Positions 1 to 7,348 of a DNA stretch of 17,337 bases are shown one piece after another (within the stretch, counting starts at the first letter, position 1; each line of letters starts with the position of its first letter). Where the stretch lies: positions 1 to 17,337 of the forward strand of contig JAZSJD010000067.1 in the NCBI GenBank assembly GCA_045534165.1, written 5' to 3'. Source of the stretch: SIG575 sp045534165. GTDB lineage: Bacteria > Bacillota > Clostridia > Oscillospirales > Acutalibacteraceae. The notes beneath the pieces were generated by a model that was not told the DNA's origin, ran no database searches, and worked only from the letters and a program-made list of their open reading frames with translations. Position numbers and translations under genes: made by a program.

Positions 1-68
1 AGTAGACCGGAAATTATCCCTCTGACTAAAAGAGGCAATTTTAAAAATCGCAGAAATTCGATTCGATG

Positions 69-1535
69 TTACCCCCATGCACTGAGAAGTTCAGAGAATG
101 CCTTTGAGAATGCAGTACCGCTTTTTGAACCTGTTGAAACAGTTTCTTCATAGTGACCTTCAGCACCTGAAGAACTGTAATCGTTATCAGGAACTATATA
201 GCCTACTGCATCGTTGCAAAGCCCGAAAACAAGCACTTCATCATCTTCACCAAAGCAGGTTGCAACTCCCTCATAAGGATATTCAGTGCCGGTAAATGAT
301 TCTTCAGCAGAATAGAATCCGCCGTAAACAAGTTCGGGCATAGCTTCACCTGGTGCTTCGAGAATCTTTATGTTTTTGCCGATTTCAACATAGCCTATTT
401 CGCTTGTAAGATATATTTTTCCGTTTTCCTTGAAGGCTTTTACGTTGCAAAGACCCGCACTTGAAACAAGAAGGAAAACGAAGTTGTTGATTTCAAAATC
501 AACCTGAGCGTGTCTGATGTTGAGAATGGGATCAACTTTTTCAGCTTCTTCTGCAAGGTCATAAAGAACTTTTGCCACAAGAAGACTGTATTCTTTCATT
601 TTTTCAAATGAGGTAAGCTCTTCGGGAATTCCGTTCTGAACACCCATATCGCTGTGGATTGCACCACCGATTGCACCCTGAATGAAGATGAAATCAACAT
701 TCTTTTCAGATGTTACTGCCTGTTCGATGTAATAGGGGAAATCGCCTGAAATTTCTGTGTTGCTCCAAGCCAGATTAATAGGATGTGCACCGAAATTTGT
801 TATGTAAATTTCTTTTTTGCTTGTGTCGTTGGGAACAAAACGGAAAAGGTGTATTTTTTCATCTATTGAATAAGGGTCTCTGCCGTCATAGAACATCTGA
901 GGGCATGCCTTTGCTGAATAATAAAGATTGCCCTCACTTCTGTTATTGTAAGCTTCTCTGATTGCCTCGGCAGTTTTTTCAATCACCGAATTGATATATG
1001 CTTCATTTCTACCGCTTTTGGGAATGTTACCCCAAAGACCCTGAGTGTCAATTGCACTGTGGTTATGTGTTGAACCTACATTAATGCTGATAAGCTTACC
1101 GTCGCCTGTGATATCGCCCAATTTTTCACGGATAACCTTAATGTCCGCATTCATAAATCCAACAGCGTCAATCCATGCAAATGCTGTTGCACCTCTGCCT
1201 GAATTATCATCAAGCACAACAGCTCTTACACACAAATCGTCAACAACGCCCGTTGCTTCCTGAGCAGGGAATTTAAGAAATCCGCCAAGGAAATATCTTG
1301 TTTCACTGATGTCATCAGGAGTAAGTACTTTGCGTGAAAAGCCTGCTGACCAATATTCTGATTTTGCTTCATCAATAAATTCTTTGTTTCCTTCAAGGAA
1401 ATTTTCCGAAATTGCAGCTACAGGTCTTTCGTCATAACCCAGCTTGGTAAGACTCTGAAAAACTGCACCCAGAAGTGTGGGTAAACCGATAAGCACTGCC
1501 ATAATTGCTGAAATCCATCTGATAATAACTGCCAT
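69..1535 (-). CDS. Neutral/alkaline ceramidase-like membrane-anchored hydrolase
   Basis: A 488-residue protein resembling the N-terminal catalytic domain of neutral/alkaline non-lysosomal ceramidases, zinc amidases that cleave the N-acyl bond of ceramide. The supporting motif is STHNHSA at about residues 155-161, matching the family's conserved THTHSGP segment with zinc-binding His and nucleophilic Ser; further family-like stretches are GAHPINLAW, an IQGAIGG block and a Gly-rich segment near VYGGFYS. A hydrophobic N-terminal segment (about residues 4-27) without an obvious cleavage site suggests a membrane anchor with the catalytic part outside. The family's C-terminal immunoglobulin-like domain seems absent, since the length is well below that of full ceramidases (over 600 residues). 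The ATG is preceded by an AAAGAGG ribosome site. It lies 19 nt downstream of the GH84 gene, so the two are probably cotranscribed. Family assignment is fairly firm; the actual substrate is not known. Confidence 0.75.
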   Translation of the reverse strand: MAVIIRWISAIMAVLIGLPTLLGAVFQSLTKLGYDERPVAAISENFLEGNKEFIDEAKSEYWSAGFSRKVLTPDDISETRYFLGGFLKFPAQEATGVVDDLCVRAVVLDDNSGRGATAFAWIDAVGFMNADIKVIREKLGDITGDGKLISINVGSTHNHSAIDTQGLWGNIPKSGRNEAYINSVIEKTAEAIREAYNNRSEGNLYYSAKACPQMFYDGRDPYSIDEKIHLFRFVPNDTSKKEIYITNFGAHPINLAWSNTEISGDFPYYIEQAVTSEKNVDFIFIQGAIGGAIHSDMGVQNGIPEELTSFEKMKEYSLLVAKVLYDLAEEAEKVDPILNIRHAQVDFEINNFVFLLVSSAGLCNVKAFKENGKIYLTSEIGYVEIGKNIKILEAPGEAMPELVYGGFYSAEESFTGTEYPYEGVATCFGEDDEVLVFGLCNDAVGYIVPDNDYSSSGAEGHYEETVSTGSKSGTAFSKAFSELLSAWG

Positions 1536-1554
1536 TTTTACAACCTCTTTTCGT

Positions 1555-3129
1555 TTAAGTTAATTTTATATTATGCAGATTTTTTATTTCTGCACGAATA
1601 TTGATATCGTTTGAAATTTTTGCCGGAATTGATTCATATTTATCCGCAAGTAAAAGCAACTCTGAGAATATATTTTCGTCTTTTGTTTTTATGTATTCAA
1701 ATATATTATTCATAATATCGCAGGAAACAAAATATTTCTCTGACCATTTTGAAAGCTCACGGCAAACAGGTAAATCTTGTTTCAGGTAATCTCTGCAACA
1801 ATTCATCCTGCTGAGATATTTTTCTGCAAGATGGAAAGCTTTCTCTTTATCTCCTGATTTAAATGCATTTTCAATTTCATCAAAAGTTTCATACATACGC
1901 CTTGAATTTGCATCCTTAAGGCAGGAGGTATAAAGGTGGTCTGCAAAAACAATAAAATTATCTGCATCTTCTTTACCGATAACCTGCTTTATTGCATTCT
2001 CCCATGATTTCTGCGGGTTATAATTTTCGCTGTCCCAGAGATAATCTGCAAAGGTAATCAGCGGGATTTTTGAACATTCTGCATATTCCATACAGTTTGA
2101 AATGATACCCTCGGAATACTTATACAAATCTTCTTCACGACCGATAATGGGGGATAAGTGCATTTCGTTATACATTGAGCAATCGTTTACAGGGTAATTA
2201 TCCCAGTAAAGGGGTTTGTGGTATGTGTTTTCTATAAATCGTATTGCATCAGGGCTTGTCAGCTCACGTGAACATATATCTCTGCCCGTCCAGAAAACAG
2301 AAACATCTGACGGAATGTTTTTGCCCAGTTTTGAAATGTAATATTCATTGCCTTTACCATGATAAAGGGTGGGACAAACCGTAAGACGGATTGAACAGTC
2401 AAGTTCTTTCAGTGCGTTATAATATCTGTTTATCAACTCAATATGAGCATTGACAGTTTCACCGAAAACAGCCTTATCTTCCGGAAATGCAAGTTCATCA
2501 TCAATGTCGTCAAGAAGAAGACCGAAACAGTTTATTCCTACCCCATGAAGCTGTTTTGTTTTTTCAATAAGAGCATCAAATTCTGCTTCATCAGAATATT
2601 TCATTGAAAGTCCCGGTGCGATGCACCAATAAAAATCCATATAAAATTCAGAAGCATTGTCCACAAGTTCTTTCAGTTTTGCAAGTTCATCCTGCGTGTA
2701 TTTCTCACGCCACTTCTCTCTGTGATACAAATCATCCTTTGGTGCGTGGTAAACGGTGTTCATCCTGTTTTTTGCCATAAGTGACATTACTGATTTGCGG
2801 TTTTCGTGACTCCAGGGGTTGCCGTAAAAGCCTTCAATATATCCTCTGGTTTTAAATAAAGGCGAGCATACATATTCTCCGTCAGTAACATTGTTTTCAT
2901 CAATTCTCCTTGCAAGGTCACAAAGAGCACGCAATGCACCTTTTTCGCAGGAACAATAAATTTTTATTTCTTTACCTGAAATGTCAAGAATATATTTTTC
3001 ATCTGTTATTCTGTGAGTTTTTTCGCAGTATGTAACACGCCTTGAATTCTCATAAAGAATTTCAATATCAAGACCTATATTTCCGAAATGTTTTTCGAAA
3101 ACATTTATGGGATTTATTTTACAGTTCAT
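1555..3129 (-). CDS. GH84 family beta-N-acetylglucosaminidase (O-GlcNAcase/NagJ-like)
   Basis: A 524-residue glycoside hydrolase family 84 enzyme, which removes terminal beta-linked GlcNAc by substrate-assisted catalysis. Family hallmarks are RGYIEGFYGNPW (residues 95-106), YHAPKDD (127-133) and the catalytic Asp pair in LLLDDID (Asp207-Asp208), followed by a YWDNYPVND segment. Residues 1-90 fit the small N-terminal domain that precedes the barrel in this family. No signal peptide or anchor is visible, so the enzyme is probably cytoplasmic, unlike the secreted clostridial NagJ/hyaluronidase members. It starts at an ATG with an excellent AGGAGGGG ribosome site (complement of 3135-3142) and a good promoter. 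The ceramidase-like gene follows in the same operon; a GNAT acetyltransferase diverges upstream. The substrate could be imported glycans, cell-wall fragments or modified proteins; the sequence does not decide. Confidence 0.9.
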   Translation of the reverse strand: MNCKINPINVFEKHFGNIGLDIEILYENSRRVTYCEKTHRITDEKYILDISGKEIKIYCSCEKGALRALCDLARRIDENNVTDGEYVCSPLFKTRGYIEGFYGNPWSHENRKSVMSLMAKNRMNTVYHAPKDDLYHREKWREKYTQDELAKLKELVDNASEFYMDFYWCIAPGLSMKYSDEAEFDALIEKTKQLHGVGINCFGLLLDDIDDELAFPEDKAVFGETVNAHIELINRYYNALKELDCSIRLTVCPTLYHGKGNEYYISKLGKNIPSDVSVFWTGRDICSRELTSPDAIRFIENTYHKPLYWDNYPVNDCSMYNEMHLSPIIGREEDLYKYSEGIISNCMEYAECSKIPLITFADYLWDSENYNPQKSWENAIKQVIGKEDADNFIVFADHLYTSCLKDANSRRMYETFDEIENAFKSGDKEKAFHLAEKYLSRMNCCRDYLKQDLPVCRELSKWSEKYFVSCDIMNNIFEYIKTKDENIFSELLLLADKYESIPAKISNDINIRAEIKNLHNIKLT

Positions 3130-3149
3130 ATCAACCCCTCCTGATATTA

Positions 3150-3178
3150 ATAATACAACAATTTAATATGTTTTACAA
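3150..3178 (-). promoter_or_regulatory. Sigma-A-type promoter for the GH84/ceramidase operon
   Basis: On the minus strand a -35 TTGTAA (complement of 3173-3178) and a -10 TATTAT (complement of 3150-3155) are separated by exactly 17 bp. The start codon at 3129 lies about 20 nt beyond the -10, leaving a very short leader that holds the ribosome site. The 127-bp gap to the divergent GNAT gene must also hold that gene's promoter; only a weak candidate (TTGATT at 3204) was seen for it. Confidence 0.65.
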
Positions 3179-3256
3179 TTATTAAATAGTTACATATTCT
3201 GTCTTGATTTTTGTGCGTTTTAATGATAAACTTCTTTTCAAAAGGGGTGTGATTAA

Positions 3257-3814
3257 ATGGATATAAGACAGTATAAAGCAAAGGATAAAGAAGATGTACG
3301 TTTTGTGTGCCTTAACAGTGACGGACCGTGCAGAAATTCAAAAAGAGGAATAAATTTTCTTCTTGCAGTTTACTGCGATTATTACATTGAAAATGAACCT
3401 GAAAACTGCTTTGTTGCAACGGATGAAAATGACAAGGCAATAGGGTATATCATATCAACGGAGAATTTTGATAAATTCAAAGAAATTTATCTGAAAGATT
3501 ATTACACCCGGATTAAAAAATGGGAATATCGCCGCAGAAAATCAGCATTGAGATCAATTGTTTCTCATGAAAAATACAAGCAGGATTATCCGGCACATCT
3601 GCACATTGATATTCTGCCTCAATATCAGCATATGGGACTTGGCAGAAAGCTGATGGATGCACTGTGCGATAATCTTCGCGAAAAGAGCGTCAGAGGTATT
3701 ATGTTTACCGTATGGCACAAAAATGATAATGCAATAAAATTTTATGAAAAATACGGTTTCCAACTTATTGAAAGAAGAGAAACCACACTTGTTTACGGAT
3801 TGAAACTTAAATAA
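3257..3814 (+). CDS. GNAT family N-acetyltransferase
   Basis: A 185-residue acetyl-CoA-dependent acetyltransferase of the GNAT superfamily. Motif A is clear: LHIDILPQYQHMGLGRKL around residues 115-132, with the pyrophosphate-binding QHMGLG at 124-129, followed by the motif B pattern NDNAIKFYEKYGF near the C-terminus. The preceding basic stretch (KKWEYRRRK, about 87-95) and the YPAHLHIDILP strand resemble stand-alone bacterial relatives of the GNAT-like domain found at the C-terminus of animal O-GlcNAcases, notable because a GH84 gene lies immediately upstream in divergent orientation. The ATG is preceded by AAAAGGGGTGTG, a good ribosome site. The gene ends at the bidirectional terminator. The acceptor substrate cannot be read from the sequence; the link to GH84 is inference. 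Confidence 0.88.
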   Translation: MDIRQYKAKDKEDVRFVCLNSDGPCRNSKRGINFLLAVYCDYYIENEPENCFVATDENDKAIGYIISTENFDKFKEIYLKDYYTRIKKWEYRRRKSALRSIVSHEKYKQDYPAHLHIDILPQYQHMGLGRKLMDALCDNLREKSVRGIMFTVWHKNDNAIKFYEKYGFQLIERRETTLVYGLKLK

Positions 3815-3815
3815 A

Positions 3816-3852
3816 AAAACCGACAAATCTTATTTTAAGGTTTGTCGGTTTT
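3816..3852. terminator. Bidirectional intrinsic terminator between GNAT gene and murQ
   Basis: A 16-bp stem (3816-3831 with 3837-3852, one G-T pair) around a 5-nt loop is flanked by an A-run on the left and T-rich sequence on the right, so it can terminate both converging transcription units: the GNAT gene, whose stop codon is at 3812-3814, and murQ, whose stop is at 3862. Confidence 0.9.
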
Positions 3853-3861
3853 ATCATTATT

Positions 3862-4668
3862 TTATTCAGAAAATTCAACAGCAGAACGGATATTCCAATC
3901 GTTTTCTTCGAGCAATTTTTCTGCTTTTTCTGCCCCACAGCCCAGTATTTCAGTAACAATCCCGATCATTCGTCTGCGAAGTTTTTTGTTTGTTGGTTTA
4001 AGATTAATCATCATATTTTCATAAACACAACCGCATTTAACCATGGATGCGGTTGAAATCATATTAAGAATAATTTTTTGTGCCGTACCTGCTTTCATTC
4101 GTGTTGAGCCTGTAATAACCTCAGCACCTGTATCAGCGCAGATGTCAATATCCGCTGTTTTTCCCAATTCTGAATCAGGATTATTTGTAATTGAAAAAGC
4201 CTTTGCACCAAGGCTTTTTGCATAATTTACGGCAGAAATAACGTAAGCAGCTGAACCTGATGCGGAAATTCCTATTAATATATCTTTGTCACAGAAATTA
4301 CGGTTTTTCAGGTCTTCAATACCTGCTTCAGGATTATCTTCAGCATTTTCTGCTGCTTTGAACATACACTTTTCGCCACCTGCAATAATACCGTTGAAAA
4401 GGTCATAAGGTACACCGAAAGTAGGCGGACATTCGGCTGCATCGCAAACTGCAAGCCTGCCTGAAGTTCCGCTTCCTATATAAAAAATTCTGCCTCCTGC
4501 TTTTATGGCATCGGCAACTGCATCAGAGACAATTGCAATCTGAGGCAAAGCCTCATTAACTGCAAGTGTTACCTTAGCGTTTTCGTTATTTATTATTTCA
4601 AGCATCTCCTGTGTAGACATTTTATCAATGTGGTATGTATCAGGATTTCTCATTTCTGTTTTAAGCAT
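3862..4668 (-). CDS. murQ: N-acetylmuramic acid 6-phosphate etherase
   Basis: MurQ cleaves the D-lactyl ether of MurNAc-6-phosphate, giving GlcNAc-6-phosphate and lactate, a step in cell-wall sugar recycling. The SIS-domain signature is unmistakable: FYIGSGTSGRLAVCDAAE (about residues 62-79), with the likely catalytic Glu79 in DAAECPPTFG, a second conserved Glu near 110 (ENAEDN), and GSTRMKAGTAQK. The C-terminal segment (EKLLEENDWNIRSAV) fits the UBA-like helix of the family. At 268 residues it is slightly shorter than the usual 295-305. An ATG 11 codons further upstream is in frame, but I chose 4668 because the protein then starts in the normal family way and has an AAAAGG ribosome site. The start overlaps the stop of the upstream kinase by 8 nt, suggesting translational coupling. 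Confidence 0.95.
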   Translation of the reverse strand: MLKTEMRNPDTYHIDKMSTQEMLEIINNENAKVTLAVNEALPQIAIVSDAVADAIKAGGRIFYIGSGTSGRLAVCDAAECPPTFGVPYDLFNGIIAGGEKCMFKAAENAEDNPEAGIEDLKNRNFCDKDILIGISASGSAAYVISAVNYAKSLGAKAFSITNNPDSELGKTADIDICADTGAEVITGSTRMKAGTAQKIILNMISTASMVKCGCVYENMMINLKPTNKKLRRRMIGIVTEILGCGAEKAEKLLEENDWNIRSAVEFSE

Positions 4669-5560
4669 TTTCACACAACCTTTTCGCAAGTGTAATCGCA
4701 CCGTTTACCATTGGCACATCAAGAAAGGTAAGGGGAGCATTACCTTTAATATGTTTCATTAGATAAGGATAAAGAATCTCTTTTTGTTTGCAAAGTCCAC
4801 CGCAGACAACAATTTTATCATCAGAATTTTCAAGAGCTTTTCGTGAACTGTTTATAATTTTTGCAGTTTCATAAGCATTACGCTCTATAATTTCTGATGC
4901 AACAGAATCTCCCAGCCTGAATGCTTCAAAAACCACAGGTGCAAATGATGCAACGTATGCCGGACCACCGCTATAAATTTCGTTAACGGAAGTTTCAAGC
5001 TTTTTGTCCAGTTTTTTCTCAATAAGATTCAGAATCGTTTCACTTCCGTTTTTACAGTCAATATATTCAAATGCACAATTCAAAGCATCAGAACCGAAAT
5101 GGAATCCGCTGCCACCTTTATCAATCATATATCCACGCCCGCCTGAACGGTAAAGATTTTCACCTGAACGGGAAAAAGCCACAATGCCCGTTCCCATAAT
5201 TACACACGTTCCGTTTTCACCTTTGAGTGAAACCTCAAGTGCAAGGTCGATGTCACTTCCGCAACCAAACTTGGCAAAACCGAAGTCTGAAAGAAAATCA
5301 CAGATAAGTTTCTGGTTTTCACCTGCTTTACTTCCTGCGATACCTGCAAAAACAGATATTCTGTTCATATCAAAGCTTTCACATATTTTGTTTATACCTT
5401 CTTTGAGAACAGAGAAAGTGTTTTCAATTCCCTGGTTGACAGGGTTTGAATTGCCGAGAAAAAGTCTTCTGATTTCATTTGAGTCAGAATCCGTAAGGAG
5501 AAATTCTGTTTTTGTTCCTCCGCCGTCAATACCCAGCAGATATTTTGTGTCATTACTCAT
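4661..5560 (-). CDS. BadF/BadG/BcrA/BcrD-type sugar kinase, probably N-acetylglucosamine kinase
   Basis: A 299-residue ATPase of the sugar kinase/Hsp70/actin fold. The first phosphate loop is GIDGGGTKTEF (residues 10-20), the second is VIMGTGIVAFSRSG, and GGRGYMIDKGGSGFHFG matches the N-acetylglucosamine kinase subgroup of the BadF family. It probably phosphorylates GlcNAc and/or MurNAc released inside the cell; some relatives in the same operon type as murQ act on MurNAc as well, so the exact sugar is not settled. The ATG is preceded by AAGGAAG, and the gene is the first of a two-gene operon with murQ. The promoter at 5606-5634 is near-consensus. No truncation or missing motif was noticed. 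Confidence 0.85.
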   Translation of the reverse strand: MSNDTKYLLGIDGGGTKTEFLLTDSDSNEIRRLFLGNSNPVNQGIENTFSVLKEGINKICESFDMNRISVFAGIAGSKAGENQKLICDFLSDFGFAKFGCGSDIDLALEVSLKGENGTCVIMGTGIVAFSRSGENLYRSGGRGYMIDKGGSGFHFGSDALNCAFEYIDCKNGSETILNLIEKKLDKKLETSVNEIYSGGPAYVASFAPVVFEAFRLGDSVASEIIERNAYETAKIINSSRKALENSDDKIVVCGGLCKQKEILYPYLMKHIKGNAPLTFLDVPMVNGAITLAKRLCENA

Positions 5561-5605
5561 TGTTTTTTCTTCCTTATCTTCCTTATAAACAAATAGTATA
5601 TAACG

Positions 5606-5634
5606 ATTATATCACGCACAGATATTTTATTCAA
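5606..5634 (-). promoter_or_regulatory. Strong extended -10 promoter for the kinase-murQ operon
   Basis: On the minus strand a TTGAAT -35 (complement of 5629-5634) and a perfect TATAAT -10 (complement of 5606-5611) are separated by 17 bp, and the -10 carries the TGn extension. The start codon lies about 45 nt downstream. Confidence 0.8.
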
Positions 5635-5716
5635 TGCTATGGACTTTTTTTGTGCAGGAAAATAGTTTGAATGTTGGGTCTGACATTTGATTAATCGACA
5701 AAATTTTGTAAAATTG

Positions 5717-5745
5717 TTGCACTTGTTGTCGATATGGTATATAAT
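5717..5745 (+). promoter_or_regulatory. Promoter for the pilus locus
   Basis: TTGCAC (5717-5722) and TATAAT (5740-5745) are spaced by 17 bp, followed by a second TATAAT at 5753-5758 with a poorer upstream element. It precedes the first gene of the pilus locus. No other comparably good promoter was seen inside the locus, so most of it may be read from here. The divergent kinase promoter lies about 80 bp away; the stretch between them holds nothing else I can recognise. Confidence 0.75.
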
Positions 5746-5772
5746 TATTCTGTATAATTAGGGGTGGTATGC

Positions 5773-6042
5773 GTGGAAAAAGAAATGAAAGATTTTTTGT
5801 CTGTTCTCAAGAGAGCAATTCACGGCAAAAAGTCAGAAATTTTTCCTGCAGATTCAGACCCTGAAAAGCTTGCTCAGATTGCAAAACTGCACAAAGTTCT
5901 CCCCCATATTGTTCAGACTTCAGTGAATGTCAGAAGCTTTCTCCCTGAATTGATTGGATACCTGTGGCTTTTGAAATTTGTTATAAAATTAACAAATCTC
6001 AAAAATCGGTTGAAAAAATTGTTCAGATGTGTTAGTATTTAA
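5773..6042 (+). pseudogene. Truncated remnant of a nucleotidyltransferase-family gene
   Basis: An 89-codon reading frame beginning at GTG 5773, five nt after a strong AGGGGTGG ribosome site; in-frame alternatives are GTG 5764 (inside that site) and ATG 5785. Residues 5-55, with FLSVLKRAIHGK and KLAQIAKLHKVLPHIV, look like the N-terminal helices of uncharacterised nucleotidyltransferase-family proteins (NTP_transf_5 type), which are normally about 350-400 residues. Here the catalytic part is absent: the frame runs into a hydrophobic, Lys-rich tail (WLLKFVIKL onward) and stops. A second frame is open across the same tail up to a TAG at 6033-6035, so a frameshift or deletion is possible. It could instead be a genuine short protein, since promoter and ribosome site are intact. 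The family link is from remembered pattern only. Confidence 0.5.
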
Positions 6043-6086
6043 GGGGTACGTGTATTTATATATAAAAAAATAAAGAAGATGATTTA

Positions 6087-6629
6087 GTGACTGACAAAGA
6101 ACTGAAAAAGCTCAGTCGTCTTGAGCTGCTTGAACTTCTTCTGACTGAGAGTCGCGAAAATGAGAGGCTCAGAGAAGAACTTGAAAAAATAAAACAGGAA
6201 AATGTGATCATGAAAAGTGTGCAGTATCTGAACGAAACATCAGAGATTCTGGACCAAACAGCTCAGAAACTTGGTGAGACATTGCAACAGGCGTCTTTAA
6301 TTATAGGCAGTCTTAATAATGTTACCGGTGTTATTGTTGAAGAAGAAAAAGATTCATCTTCCGATGGTGTTGATATAAATGATGAGATGAATGCAATTCA
6401 GGAAAAGCAGATTGTTTCCGAAACAAATGAACCTGAAGTTACTGCTGAAGATGAATCGGATTCATTTGACGATGAAGTTGTTGTAAATCACGGACAGAGT
6501 GATATCTCAAAGCGACTTGATGCAATTCTGGCTTTGGTTTCTTCAAGAATCCAGGAAATGGATAAGCTTGCAGATCTCGTGGATGGAAATAAAGAGGCTT
6601 CAGTTCTTTATAATGTTGATGAAAATTAA
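6087..6629 (+). CDS. Acidic coiled-coil protein of pilus locus, function unknown
   Basis: I do not recognise a function. The 180-residue protein has no signal peptide or membrane segment, so it is presumably cytoplasmic. Residues 3-45 form a strongly charged amphipathic helix (KELKKLSRLELLELLL followed by RENERLREELEKIKQEN), residues 46-80 continue as a likely helix, 85-135 is a very acidic and probably disordered linker, and 138-167 is another predicted helix. The GTG start is preceded by AAGAAG with good spacing. It lies 41 nt upstream of the signal peptidase and reads in the same direction as the pilus genes. The N-terminal LSRLELLELLL element looks like a conserved small motif that I associate with similar clostridial loci, which suggests a scaffold or regulatory role in pilus production; that is inference. 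Confidence 0.8.
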   Translation: MTDKELKKLSRLELLELLLTESRENERLREELEKIKQENVIMKSVQYLNETSEILDQTAQKLGETLQQASLIIGSLNNVTGVIVEEEKDSSSDGVDINDEMNAIQEKQIVSETNEPEVTAEDESDSFDDEVVVNHGQSDISKRLDAILALVSSRIQEMDKLADLVDGNKEASVLYNVDEN

Positions 6630-6669
6630 AAATTATTTTTTACATACTCTTGGGAGGAGTTAACCGTAA

Positions 6670-7302
6670 ATGGCATTTAAAAGAAAGGTTGACTATACAA
6701 ACTTTCCTACCTCAGAGCAGATTGAAACAGCAATTTTAAAAACGAAGTACAGTCAGAAATATAAAAAGGTATTGAAAAGCACACTGTCTTCACTTATTGT
6801 TGTGGCAGCAATTGCCGTGCTTGTCGCTACACTTATGCTACCGGTTCTGCAGATTCAGGGAAGCAGTATGGAACCAACACTGAATGACGAGGAAATCGTT
6901 GTTCTTATTAAAACATCAAAACTGAAAAGGGGACAGTTATGCTGTTTCTCATATCAGAATAAACTTCTTATTAAACGTATAATCGGTGTGCCGGGAGACA
7001 GTATCACTATCAACGAAGAAGGCTTTGTTTATGTTAATGATGTTCTTCTGGATGAACCGTATATTCTGGATCGTGCGTTGGGAGAGTGTGACATCGATTT
7101 TCCAGTACATGTATCGGAAAATCATTATTTCATCCTCGGTGACCACCGTTCCACATCAATTGATAGCAGAAGTTCTGCAGTAGGACTTGTAAGCACCGAA
7201 CAGGTCGTAGGTAAAATTTTCTTCAGAATCTGGCCTTTCGAAGATATGGGCAGTGTAGATTATCAGAAAAACCGGGACGGTCAGGAAAATCAGGTAGAAT
7301 AA
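6670..7302 (+). CDS. Signal peptidase I (S26 family), pilus-locus paralogue
   Basis: A 210-residue type I signal peptidase that would cleave signal peptides of exported proteins, here most likely the neighbouring pilins. It has a cytoplasmic N-terminus of about 38 residues, one membrane segment (about 40-60), and the catalytic Ser66 in GSSMEPTL. The general-base Lys102 is in LIKRIIGVPGD, and the box E motif ILGDHRSTSIDSR is at about 155-167. Both catalytic residues are present, unlike the SipA/LepA-type proteins of some streptococcal pilus islands that lost them. A GGGAGGAG ribosome site precedes the ATG. The length and single N-terminal membrane segment are normal for Gram-positive members. 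Being embedded in the pilus locus rather than with housekeeping genes indicates a dedicated enzyme. Confidence 0.92.
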   Translation: MAFKRKVDYTNFPTSEQIETAILKTKYSQKYKKVLKSTLSSLIVVAAIAVLVATLMLPVLQIQGSSMEPTLNDEEIVVLIKTSKLKRGQLCCFSYQNKLLIKRIIGVPGDSITINEEGFVYVNDVLLDEPYILDRALGECDIDFPVHVSENHYFILGDHRSTSIDSRSSAVGLVSTEQVVGKIFFRIWPFEDMGSVDYQKNRDGQENQVE

Positions 7303-7348
7303 TCTTAATGGGACCGCTAAAACAATAATTCGAAAGGGGGAAAATAAC

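Noticed and set aside
19..49. A short inverted repeat (CCTCT/AGAGG) downstream of the ceramidase-like gene
   Set aside because: Only 5 bp of stem and no T-run on the minus-strand side; not enough to call a terminator.
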